Shown here: in pieces, positions 32,915 through 43,740 of the stretch
How the letters are laid out: every line of letters begins with the position of its first letter
Numbering within the stretch: the first letter of the stretch is position 1
Assembly (NCBI GenBank): GCA_036898135.1
Contig: CM072516.1
Coordinates: forward strand, 62,528,122-62,592,121
Direction of reading: 5' to 3'
Source: Oncomelania hupensis
Lineage: Eukaryota; Mollusca; Gastropoda; Littorinimorpha; Pomatiopsidae
DNA length: 64,000 nt
The notes under the pieces: model-generated
The model's input: the letters and a program-made list of their open reading frames with translations, nothing else
Database searches by the model: none
What the model was told of the DNA's origin: nothing
Made by a program: the position numbers and the translations under genes

Positions 32915-34930
32915 ATGACTGACTTCTGGCAGAGAGGGATTGAACTGAATCTAAAAGGCAAACAGCTGACGGAGTACGTCAAATCCCAGGAGAGAATACA
33001 AGAACGAGAATTAGAAGAGCAGCGTCGCCGCGAAGAAAGAGAAATAGAGGAGCAGCGACGCCGAGAAGAAAGAGAGTTCGAGCTGAAGCGTCTTGAAGGC
33101 GAGCGTCAGTACCAGCTAGAGTTGGCGCGCATCCAGCAACAGCAGAACGCGCCACAAGTTATCAGTGACAACAAAGCTCCAAAAATGCCAGCGTTTGTCG
33201 ACGGGAAGGACCAGATCGACAGTTATCTGGCGAGATTTGAAAGGTTTGCCGAAAGCTCTAACTGGCAACCTCAAGACTGGGCGATTCGACTAAGTGCACT
33301 TCTGACGGGGCAAGCACTCGACGTCTACACCAGATTGTCGAACACTGACGCAAAAGACTACGACGTCTTGAAAGAGGCCCTATTGCAGTGCTACAACTTT
33401 ACAGAGAAGGGCTACCGTAAACGCTTCCGTGAATGCCGGCCTAAGTCAGACGAGACGCCAAAGCTGTTTGTGGAGCGCCTGTCGTCATACTTACACAAGT
33501 GGGTGGAACTATCAGGCAAAGGGAAGTCTTACGATAGTCTCCATGACCTGATCGTGAAGGAGCCATTCCTCAATGCCTGTCACAAGGACCTGGCGACCCA
33601 CTTAGAATTACAGAAGCTGCAGACGCTTAATGATGTGACCGAGGTTGCCGAAAGATATCTCGCTCACGGAAAAACGCTGGGGCCACCCAAGGCGACGAAG
33701 CCATTTCAGAAGACTGGAAACCATGGGAACCAGATCCATGGGAGCCAGACGCGCCAGAGACAGATGGACTCCACGCCTCCTCCCAGGGAAGGGCATTCAA
33801 GAGGCTGCTTCACTTGTAACGCTACAGACCACAGAGCGGCTAACTGTCCTCAAAACAAAAGTAGCGGACAGCGGGGCAGTAGGGACAATGCAGCGGCGGG
33901 CAACCGGCAGAGGCGGTTCTCCAATCAACGGCAAACCAGTAGATCTGACCATCAAGTGTGCGGCGGGAGCGTCATTCTTCCGAGTGAGACCGAGCGCACA
34001 GCTAATCCTGCGGACGTGCAAGAGTGTATGACCGATGGCCAACTTCTCCTTGCCAACGGAAAATCCATCCCCGTCGTCGCCAGCGCAGCTGTGACCGTAC
34101 AGAACATGCCTGTTTCCAAGGGACGCGTCGGAAATTATGAAGTGACTGTTCTAAGAGACTCTGGCTGCAGTGGGGTCATCGTCAGAGAAGACCTAATCGC
34201 TAAAGAACAGTTCACTGGCGATTCGAAATGGACACTTATGGCCGACAGCAAATGTGTGAAAGCGTTAGTTGCGAAGATTCAAGTCAGCACCCCTTTCTAC
34301 ATAGGCGAAGTAGAAGCGGTTTGCCTGAAGAAGCCGCTATACGATTTGATGATCGGGAATATCGACGGCGCGAGACGACCCGACGACCCCGATCCAGAGT
34401 GGAGTCCTGCCTCAACCCAACGCGTCGAAGTTGTGGAGGAGGATCCATTGCCGTTTCCCGATGGAGACCTTACAGAGCTGCTACGGGACAATGTAGTTAC
34501 TCCGGCTCAGCCCTGCCGACCAGAGATCGTCGGTGCTGTTACTACTAGGGCCCAGGCCAAGAGAAACAAGACGTCTACGCCACTGAAGGTCGCCGACAAC
34601 TCTAAAGCTGCCATCGTGGACAGAGATAAGCTGATCCAGCTCCAGGAAGCTGATAGCACTTTAAACAAGTACAGAAACCGCCAAGACCACGTGACCAAAG
34701 GCAGTGGCACGGTCTATTTTGAGGTGAAGGCCAAGATCCTGTACCGAATCTTCCAGCACCCGAGGGTCAACGGAGGGAAACCACTACGTCAAGTCTTGGT
34801 ACCGTTACCCCTAAGGCGCCAAGTGACGGAAGTAGCACATGACAATCATGGGAGGTCACCTAGGCATCAAGAAGACGTCGGACAGAATCCAGGCGGCGTT
34901 TTACTGGCCAGGACTTCATGCGGACGTTAG
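32915..34930 (+). CDS. Gypsy gag-protease polyprotein (671 codons, C-terminus frameshifted)
   Basis: The ATG at 32915 follows the leader and is the first good start. Residues about 15-75 form a charged coiled coil with a duplicated EEQRRREERE block. Residues about 88-255 are a capsid-like gag domain (SYLARFERFAE, ALDVYTRL, LHKWVELSGKGKSYDSL). A CCHC zinc knuckle CFTCNATDHRAANC is at 298-311. An aspartic protease has its active site in LRDSGCSG (DSG at 415-417) and a partner block YDLMIGNIDG. After residue about 560 comes the integrase zinc-binding region (FEVKAKILYRIFQHPRV). Near 34840-34846 the frame shifts, so the last about 28 residues (HGRSPRHQ...) are out of phase with the true continuation. 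Gag packages the RNA and protease matures the polyprotein. Confidence 0.92.
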   Translation: MTDFWQRGIELNLKGKQLTEYVKSQERIQERELEEQRRREEREIEEQRRREEREFELKRLEGERQYQLELARIQQQQNAPQVISDNKAPKMPAFVDGKDQIDSYLARFERFAESSNWQPQDWAIRLSALLTGQALDVYTRLSNTDAKDYDVLKEALLQCYNFTEKGYRKRFRECRPKSDETPKLFVERLSSYLHKWVELSGKGKSYDSLHDLIVKEPFLNACHKDLATHLELQKLQTLNDVTEVAERYLAHGKTLGPPKATKPFQKTGNHGNQIHGSQTRQRQMDSTPPPREGHSRGCFTCNATDHRAANCPQNKSSGQRGSRDNAAAGNRQRRFSNQRQTSRSDHQVCGGSVILPSETERTANPADVQECMTDGQLLLANGKSIPVVASAAVTVQNMPVSKGRVGNYEVTVLRDSGCSGVIVREDLIAKEQFTGDSKWTLMADSKCVKALVAKIQVSTPFYIGEVEAVCLKKPLYDLMIGNIDGARRPDDPDPEWSPASTQRVEVVEEDPLPFPDGDLTELLRDNVVTPAQPCRPEIVGAVTTRAQAKRNKTSTPLKVADNSKAAIVDRDKLIQLQEADSTLNKYRNRQDHVTKGSGTVYFEVKAKILYRIFQHPRVNGGKPLRQVLVPLPLRRQVTEVAHDNHGRSPRHQEDVGQNPGGVLLARTSCGR

Positions 34931-36320
34931 CCGTTTCTGCCGATCATGTGACATTTGCCAGAAGACCATACCTCGAGGAAGGGTCCCGAAAGTGCCTATG
35001 CAGAGGATGCATCTGATCGACCGACCTTTCAAGAGGGTGGCCTTAGACTTAATCGGCGAAATAAGACCTCCGAGTGAAGATTGTCATCGGTGGGTACTGA
35101 CTTTAGTGGACTATGCGACTCGGTACCCAGAAGCAGTGCCACTGAAGAAGATTGACACTGACCTCAGGATGCAGTTCGTCTCTGACTGCATGAAGGAGGT
35201 CAACAGACTGCTGAGCATCCGGCATTTGACTACGACACCCTACCATCCAATGTGCAACGGGCTTGTCGAGAAGTTCAATGCTACGCTGAAGTCCACCCTG
35301 AAGAAACTGTGCAGCGAGCAGCCCAGACAATGGCATCGCTATATCAACGCCTTACTTTTCGCCTACAGAGAAGTACCGCAGGAGTCCACCGGCTTTTCTC
35401 CGTTCGAGCTGCTGTACGGAAGAACCATCCGAGGGCCGGTGCACATCCTGAAAGAACTGTGGACGAAGGAAGTGGAAACCCCAGAGGTGAAGAACAGTTA
35501 CCAGTACGTGTTTGAGCTACGAGAGAAGCTGGAGCAGACTCTCGAGATAGCCAGAGAAAACCTGAAGAAGTCCCAGGACTGTGGAAAGTACTACTACGAT
35601 CGTAGGGCCGTGAACAGGAAGTTCAAACCTGGCAACAAAGTGCTGGTGCTGCTACCTACTGATCATAATAAGTTGCTGATGCAGTGGAAAGGCCCGTACG
35701 AAGTGGAGACCGTGGTGGGGATCAACGACTATAAGGTGAAGGTCGGCCAGCATTCCAAGATATACCACGCCAACCTCCTTAAGCTGTACGTGGAAAGGCC
35801 ATCAGAGACTGTGCATGCAGCAACAGCAGCTGAGATCGACAACAGCTTTGACAGCGAGGAACTGTTGGAACTTGGAGACTTCCACAGCAAAGAAGGCATC
35901 GATGATGTTAAGCTAGGACCGAGCTTGACGAAAGGTCAAAAGTTGGAGCTCAAGGACCTTATGGGCGAGTTTCCCCATAGCTTCAGCGATGTCCCAGGCT
36001 CTACGACTTTGCTCGAACATGAAGTCCACCTCACTTCAAATATTCCCGTTCGATCAAAACCCTTCCCGATCCCTTTCAAGGCCCGTGAATCCTTGAAGGA
36101 AGACATCGATGAAATGCTGAAGATGGGCATCATCAGGGAGTCCAGTTCCCCCTGCGCGTCCCCTGTCGTGGTCGTGAAGAAGGACGGGAGCAACGGAGGA
36201 TGCATTGACTCCAGGAAAGCCCACGAGATCACCGTCTTTGACCCTGGGCCGATGACAACTGCAACGGACGAGGGCGTCGTTTCCTTACATATGAAAAAAA
36301 CATTGACTCTATGTAGATAA
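34839..36320 (+). CDS. Gypsy integrase plus truncated reverse transcriptase (493 codons)
   Basis: This frame picks up the integrase after the break. It has the rest of the HHCC zinc module (GGHLGIKKT, FCRSCDICQKT), the first catalytic Asp in VALDLIGE and the catalytic Glu in NGLVEKFNATLKS. The interval between the first and second Asp regions is about 38 residues, some 20 shorter than usual, and the SDxG block reads TDLRMQF, so the core is damaged. A GPY/F-type C-terminal module (QWKGPYEVETVVG) and KIYHANLLKLYVERP follow. From about residue 370 comes the RT N-terminus (LEHEVHLTSNIPVRSKPFPI, MLKMGIIRESSSPCASPVVV). RT ends abruptly after ITVFDPGPM. No catalytic DD box and no RNase H exist before the 3' LTR. 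Confidence 0.93.
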   Translation: MTIMGGHLGIKKTSDRIQAAFYWPGLHADVSRFCRSCDICQKTIPRGRVPKVPMQRMHLIDRPFKRVALDLIGEIRPPSEDCHRWVLTLVDYATRYPEAVPLKKIDTDLRMQFVSDCMKEVNRLLSIRHLTTTPYHPMCNGLVEKFNATLKSTLKKLCSEQPRQWHRYINALLFAYREVPQESTGFSPFELLYGRTIRGPVHILKELWTKEVETPEVKNSYQYVFELREKLEQTLEIARENLKKSQDCGKYYYDRRAVNRKFKPGNKVLVLLPTDHNKLLMQWKGPYEVETVVGINDYKVKVGQHSKIYHANLLKLYVERPSETVHAATAAEIDNSFDSEELLELGDFHSKEGIDDVKLGPSLTKGQKLELKDLMGEFPHSFSDVPGSTTLLEHEVHLTSNIPVRSKPFPIPFKARESLKEDIDEMLKMGIIRESSSPCASPVVVVKKDGSNGGCIDSRKAHEITVFDPGPMTTATDEGVVSLHMKKTLTLCR

Positions 36321-36513
36321 AGTGTGAACATTGACAATATCCAGGTTGACTTGCGGATGGAAGAACATTGACTCTGTGTGAATGAACTGAGCACAATGAC
36401 AGTATTCAGAAAGTCCAGAATTAAAACTTTGTTTGTGCATTAACTTTGTTTGTGCATTACGTTCCAACGTTGTTGAAAGAAAGTGGGTAAATTTCTTCCT
36501 GAGTGGGGGGTTA
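36321..36513 (+). other. 3' non-coding part and polypurine tract of the Gypsy element
   Basis: Contains short direct repeats (AACATTGACTCT twice, one of them just inside the coding frame; ACTTTGTTTGTGCATTA twice). It ends GAGTGGGGGGTTA immediately before the 3' LTR, the expected polypurine primer site. Confidence 0.7.
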
Positions 36514-37138
36514 TGTTACGTTGAAACGCGAAGGATAGTATGTCTGAAACGCGCACGATAGATCTAATCGTTTCGATTTGCAAAGTATTCAATAATAGAG
36601 TGTATTTACCTTTGATTTGAGTTTGCATTGTTGTTAGGAGAGGCTTTGTATAACGTTGATAATTTTCGTTAGTCGATATTATTGGAGAATTCTCTAGATG
36701 TGCGTGTTTACTGTCGATAGAAACTTCCCGATAAATGTCGAAGTTTGAGATCGAACGTTCTTGGAACGTGAAGAAAGATGTATGACGTAAGACAGTGATG
36801 ACGAAGTTAGAAGGGATTGGCTAAATTGCGTCATACGCGATTGATCCAGGGTGTTCGGGAGTATGAAGAGACTATATAAGTGCCGCACTGTTTCAAAAAA
36901 GGTTGTTGTTGATAGTGAGTTGGAAAGTAAAGAGTTGAGTTGAGTTGAGAATTGTATGCAGATGTTGATGTGTGCTGAATAAAAGTGGAAAATTTCATAC
37001 GAAGACTCAGTGACTTGTATGCTGATTGAACGGGTTACGTGGATAATCGAATCCGAGCTTACACTCATCAGGAGCATTCACGCATTGGGGCTGAATCTAC
37101 TACTGATTGAAAACACCACCATCAAACGGAGTGTAACA
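36514..37138 (+). repeat. 3' LTR of the Gypsy element
   Basis: 625 bp, same length as the 5' LTR, with five substitutions. It is followed by the CAACC target duplication. Confidence 0.97.
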
Positions 37139-37663
37139 CAACCCCCGATCCGCATAAAAGATCTGCTGAAACAACCCTAGTGGTAAAACCGAAAGCTCTC
37201 CACCAGCCAGTCACTTTACAATAAAGACATCCCACGCAGGGGACGGCTGAGGCTTCACCCCAATTTATTGAACCCCCGTTTACAAAAACAAAATAGAATA
37301 CAAACATCATTATAAATTATCAACAAAACACATACATATAAAATGCCTACATTGCTAAATAATAACATCATAGGAAGCCCTAGTGACCACCTGGCAGAAA
37401 GCGTCCAATATTCCCAAGCTGATCCAACAGACCTCATACACAAACAAGGAGTCTTGTCCCGGAAGAGTTTTCAAGAATAAAGGTAGGAGACTGGTCTAGC
37501 GAAGAAGACGATAGTATAGCAGATTGATAGAAAAGAGCAGGAATGAGAAAGAACAAATGAGAAAGACATCGACAGTGGGAATTTAAAGCATTAAATTTCC
37601 TGAAAGTGGGGATACTATTTATATTGAAACCCCCGGCACCCCAACGGGGGTCTTCAATTTCAA

Positions 37664-38170
37664 AATGGTTATTGGTGTTGGTTTGGTGGAATACATTCGA
37701 ATGGCTTGCCATCTGTACTACTACTACGTCGATCATTACAAAAAACAATTGGGTTGCATTAGGTTACGAAAGATCAGTTCACTATAACATGGACCCTAGA
37801 ATACATTACTAATAGTATTATAGGGTCCATGACTATGAGCTTGAGCACCTCAGGAAACGACCACTTGCCCAGTTCAGATATGTAGCGTGTGCGGTCGTCA
37901 TCACGCACGTACGCCTCCACGTCCTGTGTAGCGCTAAATCACACTGCATCGCTGAGACTAGTTGAGTCTTATGTTTGTTTCTCACCAGTGGGAGGTACAC
38001 AGTGAGTCTCAGCTGCGCTGTATAATGCTCGAGCTGTCCTGTATAACGCACTCCCCGTCTCCCAGCCCCATGCCCAGCCAGCCCCTTTGGCACTCACTCG
38101 TCTCTCCATCAGCACCCGTTTCCGTTATTCCCTTCACCTAAAACACGTTAACTCTTTGTTGCTTCCTCCA
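37664..38170. other. No gene; short hairpin
   Basis: CATGGACCCTA at about 37789 and TAGGGTCCATG at about 37823 pair. AATAC/GTATT extends the stem around a loop of about 10 bases. The remainder is not recognised. Confidence 0.5.
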
Positions 38171-38390
38171 CGATCCCGATTGAATAAGAAGACGAGAGCG
38201 AGTAGAAGATGAGGAGGAGCAGAAGAGGAAGATTATGATGAAATACAAGACATAATAAAGTTCTTGATCTAAACGATTCAATGATGATAATGATGATGGT
38301 GATAATGATGATGATGATGATTGTAACAAAGAAGAAGAAGAAGAAGAAGAAGAAGAAGAAGAAGAAGAAGAAGAAGAAGAAGAAGAATGA

Positions 38391-38450
<60 letters not shown>

Positions 38451-38580
38451 AGAAGAAAAAGAGGAGGAGGAAGAGGAAGATTATAATAAAAGAAGAAGAA
38501 GAATTATTATAATAGAAGAACAAGAGGAGGTGGAGGACAGAGATGATGAGGATTAAAATAACGAGTATGAAGATGTTGAG
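38171..38580. repeat. Purine-rich (GAA)n and (GAAA)n region
   Basis: GAA units at about 38328-38387 and GAAA units at 38388-38448, flanked by GATGAT and GGA-rich sequence. Confidence 0.9.
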
Positions 38581-40794
38581 GGTAATGATGATCAGTATGC
38601 ACTGTTCTCACATGATGATGAAGAGGGCAATGAAGACGATGATGATCATACTGTACTCTTGCATGATCACACTAGTTTATTATCTTCCAACTGCCATTTC
38701 CTATAATACAAACTAAACCATTGTATTTCACCATTAAAAGAATGCAACAGCTGCAGGAATAGCACTTGTGGAGCATAATATTATTCACAGCAAAAAACAA
38801 ATTTAAACAGTGGGTTTCGATAAGAAAAGTAATTCTGATTACTTATGAGTAAGTGGTTTTTTACTCTTCCATGTCCAAGTTGGCACTGCGCTGCAGCTGT
38901 GGGACTATCCATAACAAATCGACACGAATTTTCTTTTTTTTAGCAATTTTTTTGCATTGATTATTACTTTTAAAAAAACACAAACATTTTAAAACAATAA
39001 TCTCTTAGATACGTGTGCCTGTTTCATGGAATATTTCCTGAGTGTAGTCCCCGTCAAATAGCAGAAATGGGTAAAAATACACACTTATGGAAGTAGAAAA
39101 TGGGACTAGTCAAAGCAAACAATTTCTTAGTACGTAATTATGAGTTTCATTTTACATTCAAGGCCTGCATAATTCACATACAAGTTCTTTATAATGTTAG
39201 GCAATCAACATTAAAATATCATTCTGCTATTGCATAAATCAACAAAATCTGCAATGCAATCACAATATGAACACAACTGAAGAGAAATAGTGAGAGAAAA
39301 AAAAACAATAATGACGGGAAACACCTATATTCACACACAGCATAAAATTCAATATTATTATTATTCCAATAAATGTTTATTAAGAACAAAAAAAATTGTG
39401 ACAGAGAGAAAGAAGACTTCCTATTGTAAATGATTGCTGCAATAACCACATTTGGCGAACAAGCATATATTGTTCAAAGCATCCTCAAATCCACCACCAG
39501 CCTCTACACCGACAAAAATGGTCTTTTGGGCAAACTAAAACCTAGCTACCAGAACACTTAATTACCCTAGATGAGAATGAAATGCTCAACGTCTTTTGGT
39601 TCTGGGACCGACTAGAGAGAGAAAACGTCAAAAAACCAAAAAAACACAACCAGTCAAAATTCCTTGCTCATTAAGTAAACGATGAATCATCATTGAATTC
39701 AAAGTCAAAACCAAACTAAGGGAACGCTTTTGTGTGTGTGCATTAAACATAAAACTGTACAGTCACAGGGTTTTAGGTATAAGAGACCACTCTTTTTACA
39801 GTACAGCTTCATCACTTGGGTGGTTCCAGTCTGCTCTCCCTCAAATTGAGACAGTATCTAGCCATGTGGTCCAAGATCAAGAGGTATGAAACTTGAACAT
39901 CAACAAGTCAATTATGATGATGCTTTTTAGTGCTTAAATGTACACATTCAAAGCAAAACAAAGAGTTTGATCCATTTAAAAATCAATAACATACAGAAAT
40001 TTAGCCATAATTATCTTTGACAGCGATCTACACCTCTCTATGTGGCACACTTGTCATATCATATACAGTATCACATATTGTAAAGTTCTCTGACATTACT
40101 CCAATCACATTGCAAATTTTGAAACCAACAATGACAGCTGCCCTCCCTCCCCCCCCCCCTCCACTTCCTCCCCGCCCCCCAAAAAAAAAACATCAACACA
40201 TTTTACAACATTAACAGGAAGGCTTTTAAAAACATTCCACAATTTTTATTTCCTCAATGTTTTTTGTTTCAGTATTTGCGTTTTTTTTTGGGTTTTTTTA
40301 GGAGTGGATAGATGGTGTAGGGTAGACTATGTGAACATCGTAAATTTAAAAGAGTAATTGTAATAAACTGTTTGTAGTGTATTCAAGAACAACAGCTGTT
40401 TATGGGTTTTTTGTTTTTTACGGAAGTGTTCCTTGTAAGTGTGTAAAAGGCTACTGCCAATTTGTGCAAGTCTCAGTTAGCTAAACCTAGTGTGATTAAC
40501 AGTTGAAATTTTATTCTTCACAAATGAATGTCATAACAACTACAAAGATCAAATGTTAAGATAATAAAATGGAGAACATTAATTTACATAAGCCGTTTAC
40601 CCGACCACTATGATTATGCACACAAAAGTGAACTAGGTTTGTTTGGTTTTTGTTGTTGTTTTTTACACATATAAGACCAGAACTAAAAGATATCTTGTCA
40701 TGAAAGAGGAATTGCTCTTTAATATTGTGTTTACCAGCAAAAAACCTGCTCAAGGAATTGCACCAACATCCAGCATTCACATTGCTGAAGTCAG
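38581..40794. other. No recognised gene
   Basis: AT-rich, including C-rich (40141-40180) and T-rich tracts. A frame near 39480-39565 (STTSLYTDKNGLLGK...) looks slightly protein-like but is short and unassigned. Confidence 0.45.
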
Positions 40795-40908
40795 GATAGT
40801 TAGTTAATTAGTCATTGTTTAAAGGGTCCAGCGAACTGCAAAGAGCCAAATCAGAACCACAGCTTGGTTGAAAGAGGACTCGCTCCTGATACGTATAAAA
40901 GATCTGCA
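40795..40908 (-). mobile_element. SINE-like element, copy D, 3'-end fragment
   Basis: About 114 bp of the 3' end (GGGTCCAGCGAACTGC on the plus strand, TAGTTAGTTAAT tail side) of the copy-B subfamily. It is flanked by GAAGTCAG at 40787-40794 and 40909-40916. Severely 5'-truncated. Confidence 0.72.
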
Positions 40909-41105
40909 GAAGTCAGTTTTTAAAAGGTCTGAAGCCACCCAATAACCTTAACATTAAAATCTACATTTACGGCATCGTTTGCCTTCTGCAAATATTTACA
41001 CAAACATATATATATATATATAAATTATTTTGCCTGTACTTGTAATAGTCGCTAACTCCATAAACAAGCCTTCCCAACCAAAATTTAAACTGCAACTCCT
41101 CATAT

Positions 41106-41811
41106 TGATTGATTGATTGATTTATTGTTGCTTTAGGTCCAGCGGACTCCTCCGAGCCAAATCAGGACCGGACAACCCCCGATCCGCATAAAAGATCTGC
41201 TGAAACAACCCTAGTGGGAAAATTGAATGCCCTCCACCGGCCAGTCACTTTACAATAAAGACATCCCACGCAGGGGACGGCTGAGGGTTGACATCAACTA
41301 CGCGAACACCCCGGTTACAAAAACAAAATAGAATACAAACATCATTATAAATCATCAATGAAACACATACATATAAAATGCCTATAGTGCTAAATAGTAC
41401 AATCATAGGAAGCCCTAGTGACCACCCGGCAGAAAGCGTCCAACACTCCCAAGCTGATCCAACAGACCTCATACACAAACAAGGAGTCTTGTCCAGGAAG
41501 AGTTTTCAAGAAAAAAGGTAGGTCATTGATCTAGCGAAGAAGAAGATAGTATAGCAGAGTGATAGGACAGAGCAGGAATGGGAAAGAGTAAATGAGGAAG
41601 AGAGCAACAGTGGGAATTTAAAGCACTAAATTTCCATAAAGTGGGGATACTATTTATACTGAAACCCCCGGCACTCCAGCGGGGGTACTGTTGCCGCAGT
41701 GAATCTGTCATGCCTACAAAGGCAAGACAGGTTTTCAACTGGGGCTTTCACTTTTCCCTTTATAGGTTAGAACAATCTACAGTGGCAAGATTGCTCATGA
41801 CCCCAAGGGGT
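41106..41811 (-). mobile_element. SINE-like element, long form, copy E (12-bp TSD)
   Basis: A 706-bp minus-strand copy closely matching copy A. On its own strand it starts ACCCCTTGGGGTCATGAGC, the same 5' end as copy A, and ends in an AATC-type tail. The duplications AACTCCTCATAT at 41094-41105 and 41812-41823 are perfect. Two independent insertions sharing one 5' end show that this end is a defined terminus and not random truncation. Confidence 0.88.
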
Positions 41812-41823
41812 AACTCCTCATAT

Positions 41824-42720
41824 ACAGCAAAACTATCCACTAAGCATGATTATGGGTGCCTACGGAGACAAAAGAATAATGACAGCATGGTGAAAAAAAG
41901 CAAATTGAACAGAGATGAACTAAAAACAATGGATTACAGTTAGTTTTGGAATTTTAGCTAAAACGTGAGTTTAAAAAGCCAAGCTACATACTCCGTTCCA
42001 CTCACAAAAAACAAGTTCGCCTGTAAGAACACATCTTGTTTATTTCATTTATATTCCTTGTGAAAGCAATCAAACACTTGGTGCTTGCATAATCCCTTTC
42101 TTGTATCCAGCAATGTAAATAACAATCAACAACAAAATATTTTACCCCTGAAATGTAACGGGAGACAGAAAAATGGCATACAGTATTATTAACATTATGT
42201 CTTAAAAGTTAAACTCCAAATTCTATACATGATTATGTCAATACTAAGATATACTTCAAACAGAAACAGAAAAAATTTGAGCACGTACTGGATAGTAATT
42301 TCACAAAAGGTCTCGGTTTATTAGTACATTCAATGCAGGCAACTCTGTTGAAGACTTGCATCATTCATTCCAATTCATTCCAGTAACAATCTACAAATAC
42401 GACACCCAAATGTATTATTTTTCTATCTTTATTTCTTAACTGGAACGCACTGAGCGCTGAATCAGCATCAGCCTCGTCTGTCGCATCTTTCAGAGCATCG
42501 CTGACAGACTGGAGCATAAACATCTTGTAATGAATACCTCCTATGACTACGTGTACATATGTCTTAACACAATTTTAACCCAGTCAGACCACCTCACTGC
42601 CTCATCCTCAAATAGTACTTTTGCCTGATTTTAAATCTGCGAACACCCTTCGCTGAGCACGCCAAAGTTGTGGTGCCATTTCCTCGAAAACGGGGTATCT
42701 ACAGTATTACGAAGAAGAAG
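41824..42720. other. No recognised gene
   Basis: AT-rich, ending in a short (GAA)n tract at 42710-42729. Confidence 0.45.
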
Positions 42721-42729
42721 AAGAAGAAG

Positions 42730-43740
42730 CTAATGTAGCTTTGACTGAACATGCATGCATGCATGGATGCAAAGAGGAAGACAGAGACAGACTGAGACGG
42801 GTGGTCAGGCAGGCGGAGAGGGTGGTGGGGTCGCAACTGCCCAGTATAGAGGAGCTGGAGTGCAGCTGCACTGTTAGAAAGGCTCGCAAGATAGCGGAAG
42901 ACGAGCTGCACACACTGCATGGCGAGTTCCAGATGCTCCCCTCTGGCCGCAGGTACAGAGTTGCCAAGTGCAGGACCAACCGTTTCCAGCAGACGTTTGT
43001 CCCCTCTGCAATCACGCTACTCAACGAGCAGTTAAAATAAATCTCCATAGCATTTGGGCTGGATAAAGGGGGTGGGGGTGGGTGGGAGTGGGGTAAGACA
43101 AACTGTAACTTGTCTCAATAAGAGCTACCTTCATCAGTTTCTTTCTATTTACTGTATGCCGTATGAATGTGTGCAAAAATTCGATTGTGTGCGAATAATG
43201 TATACTCACTAGTCATGTAACGTATTATTGGTGATGATATCAATTGCGCATTAGGCCTATGTATTTATTAGTCATATTGTCTACTAGTCATGATAATTTA
43301 AATGGAATCTTTGTCCATCAAGTATTTTTTTTATTACTACCATGCTGTATGAATGTGTGCGAAAATGTATTGATTGTTTGTGCATGATGTATATATTGAC
43401 TATTAATGTAATGTGAACTGTGAGGCGTTGTATTTTGGTTTAATCAATTGACGTATAGACCGAGATGTGTGTGCTTGACGCGATTAGGCGACACGATATA
43501 TATTGAAAGTGTTTGCGGTTCTATTTTGTGATCTGATTGCCTGATGTGTGATGCCTGATTGTTTACTTTCAATAGCCTATTTTGCGTAAATGTGAGAAAG
43601 TGATGTGTCTGCTTGCACTGTGCTGTAATGTATTGTATTGCGTATAACCTATATTCTGATGTATTACCATATGCTCAAAACAAATTCTTCACATGAAGTC
43701 AATAAATCTTGAATCTTGATCTTGAATCTTGATCTATAGC
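42730..43740 (+). mobile_element. 5'-truncated LINE (Rex1/L2-like), C-terminus and 3' UTR
   Basis: An open frame to the stop at 43038-43040 encodes KEEDRDRLRRVVRQAERVVG, ARKIAEDELHTLHGEF, MLPSGRRYRVAKCRTNRF and QTFVPSAITLLNEQLK, the extreme C-terminus of a CR1-group LINE protein. About 700 bp of 3' UTR follow, ending in CAATAAATCTTGAATCTTG repeats. The intact frame points to a recent insertion. It is related to, but distinct from, the copy at 26.4 kb. Confidence 0.85.

Larger units (their letters stand above)
31771..37138 (+). mobile_element. Ty3/Gypsy LTR retrotransposon, Gmr1-like gene order, non-autonomous
   Basis: A 5368-bp element bounded by 625-bp LTRs, with target duplication CAACC at 31766-31770 and 37139-37143. 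Order: LTR, leader, gag with zinc knuckle, protease, integrase, beginning of reverse transcriptase, LTR. Integrase ahead of RT is the order of Gmr1-type Gypsy elements, whose gag capsid is also the known source of the vertebrate SCAN domain. The element lacks the RT catalytic core and RNase H, has a frame break between protease and integrase, and has a shortened integrase core. The LTRs differ at only five positions, so it inserted recently, presumably using proteins supplied by a complete relative. Confidence 0.95.
31700..37651 (-). mobile_element. SINE-like element, short form, copy C, split by the Gypsy insertion
   Basis: The 3' end (TACATT tail and GGTCCAGCGGACTC on the plus strand) occupies 31700-31770. 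The remainder resumes at 37139 and runs to the short-form start ACCCCCGTTGGGGTGCCGGG at about 37651. Together they make one copy of about 580 bp. Flanks CTTAATTTCAA (31689-31699) and CTTCAATTTCAA (37652-37663) are a near-perfect target duplication. The LTR retrotransposon sits inside it. Confidence 0.82.

Noticed and set aside
33608..34710. Extra open frames overlapping the Gypsy gag-protease region
   Set aside because: They are shadows of the real frame and lack domains.
31771..37138. Infectious retrovirus with envelope
   Set aside because: No third frame or envelope-like sequence exists between RT and the 3' LTR, and the element lacks most of RT.
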